This document shows, in pieces, positions 63,162-64,000 of a stretch of DNA of 64,000 nt; position 1 is the first letter of the stretch; the number at the start of each line of letters is the position of its first letter. Position numbers and translations under genes: made by a program. Location: positions 4,008,001-4,072,000 of the forward strand of contig NZ_JABBPK010000001.1 of NCBI RefSeq assembly GCF_012933555.1, written 5' to 3'. A model generated the notes under the pieces. It was not told where the DNA came from, searched no databases, and was given only the letters and a program-made list of their open reading frames with translations. The stretch is from Niallia alba (GTDB lineage Bacteria > Bacillota > Bacilli > Bacillales > Cytobacillaceae).

Positions 63162-64000
63162 CTAATCTCTTGAATAAAAATCTAATGTTGCCTGGAGTGC
63201 CTGACCAGCTGGGATTTTCACTCCGTGTCTGATGAGACAGGCTTCTAGACTGGCAAGCACAAATAGGACGTTTTCTTTTCGGCAGCTATAGCCCATCGTT
63301 CCGATTCTCCATATTTTCCCGTGTAAAGGACCAAAGGAGCTTGCAATTTCTACACCGAATTGCTGGAGCATCATACTCCGTACAGACTCTGCATCGATTC
63401 CTTCTGGTACTTTAATACATGTTACAGTTGGCAGTTTCCATCTTCTATCACCGAACAATTCAAGACCCATTCCTTCTATTCCTTCGATTAGTGCTTGTTC
63501 ATGGTATTGATGACGCGCAAATCTAGTCTCCAAGCCTTCGTCTAATACTATTCTTAAACCTTCATATAGTGCGTACAACATCGAAGTTGCTTCTGTATGA
63601 TGATTCAATCTTCTTGGACTCCAATAATCCTGTAATTGTGCTAAGTCTAAATAATTGGAACGAATAGGAGCATGCATTTTTTTCTCTGCTAATTCACTAT
63701 CGGTTGCTATCCCACGTTCTACTTTTTTCCGCGCATTTAATACCTTTTCAATGCGTTCATTATAAGTGATTGGAGCATTGCCTGATGGCACAGATAAACA
63801 TTTTTGATTTCCACCTATAACTGCATCTATATACCAATTATCTGATTGAACATCTACTCCACCAATTGTCGCAACCGCGTCAACGATAAAGAGAATATCT
63901 TGTTCACGACATGCTCTGCCAACCTCTTCTAACGGTTGCATGCACCCAGTTGATGTTTCTCCATGAACAAGAGCAACAATTTTCGGCTTCACTTTTTTCA
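63162..64000 (-). CDS. pucG: PucG-like class V aminotransferase (5' end beyond window)
   Basis: C-terminal ~279 residues of a pyridoxal-phosphate enzyme; the N-terminal part lies past 64000. The frame stays open to the edge, so the first in-frame Met is internal. IVALVHGETSTGCMQPLEE, FIVDAVATIGGVDV (PLP-binding Asp) and the Schiff-base Lys in VIGGNQKCLSVPSGNAP are visible, with C-terminal WRIGTMGYSCRKENVLFVLASLEA. This pattern is closest to (S)-ureidoglycine-glyoxylate aminotransferase PucG of purine breakdown; alanine-glyoxylate or serine-pyruvate aminotransferase is the alternative. Its 3' end abuts the repeat array. Confidence 0.85.
   Translation of the reverse strand, partial: KKVKPKIVALVHGETSTGCMQPLEEVGRACREQDILFIVDAVATIGGVDVQSDNWYIDAVIGGNQKCLSVPSGNAPITYNERIEKVLNARKKVERGIATDSELAEKKMHAPIRSNYLDLAQLQDYWSPRRLNHHTEATSMLYALYEGLRIVLDEGLETRFARHQYHEQALIEGIEGMGLELFGDRRWKLPTVTCIKVPEGIDAESVRSMMLQQFGVEIASSFGPLHGKIWRIGTMGYSCRKENVLFVLASLEACLIRHGVKIPAGQALQATLDFYSRD

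Overview
The window is a chromosomal segment of a low-GC Gram-positive bacterium, almost certainly a Bacillaceae. Its gene order follows the Bacillus subtilis chromosome in several blocks: ssrA-smpB-rnr-yvaK-secG; eno-gpmI-tpiA-pgk-gapA-cggR; crh-whiA-glmR(yvcK)-rapZ-yvcI-trxB-yvcD; hisIE-F-A-H-B-D-G-Z-yvoF-ppaX-lgt-hprK; and yvlD/yvlB-uvrA-uvrB-csbA. Two adhE genes, an archaeal-type prolyl-tRNA synthetase behind a T-box, and an organism-specific intergenic repeat suggest a facultatively anaerobic relative outside the B. subtilis group. The species cannot be fixed from this sequence alone.

Layout. 1-740: start of a secreted or carbohydrate-uptake type gene behind catabolite and LacI-type operators, then the decayed 3' end of an IS1182-like transposase. 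870-6160: trans-translation and RNA quality control. The tmRNA gene is split in its T-loop by a 278-nt sequence with the hallmarks of a group I intron. 6190-13350: lower glycolysis under CggR, with a complete CggR operator. 13.8-15.4 kb: an isochorismatase-like hydrolase, tRNA-Arg(CCG), and clpP behind a CtsR box. 15.7-26.4 kb: the crh-whiA / glmR-rapZ-yvcI / trxB / yvcD region, cut by a complete 1,828-bp IS with an 8-bp target duplication. 26.7-33.4 kb: the histidine operon. 34-37 kb: yvoF-ppaX-lgt-hprK. 37.3-45.8 kb: yvlD, yvlB, uvrA, uvrB, csbA and an RsbR-like STAS protein. 45.9-47.2 kb: eight tandem ~155-bp repeats. 47.3-54.6 kb: a small unknown gene, an HD-GYP protein and two adhE paralogues. 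54.9-60.6 kb: TetR-MMPL, an ECF sigma/anti-sigma pair and a cation diffusion facilitator. 60.7-64 kb: proS with its T-box, a second tandem array of the same repeat in inverted orientation, and the 3' part of a pucG-like aminotransferase.

The genes form a coherent carbon and redox control network. HprK and Crh feed CcpA, which is likely to act at the cre upstream of one adhE. CggR senses glycolytic flux for gapA-eno. Rex boxes (NADH/NAD+ sensing) stand before the other adhE. Stress and quality control are represented by tmRNA-SmpB-RNase R, ClpP under CtsR, and a SigV/RsiV-like envelope stress pair.

The most notable observations are the group I intron in the tmRNA T-loop and a family of hairpin-rich intergenic repeats that has amplified in tandem at two loci (8 and 4 copies) and occurs as single full, short or decayed copies at other sites, usually just 3' of genes.
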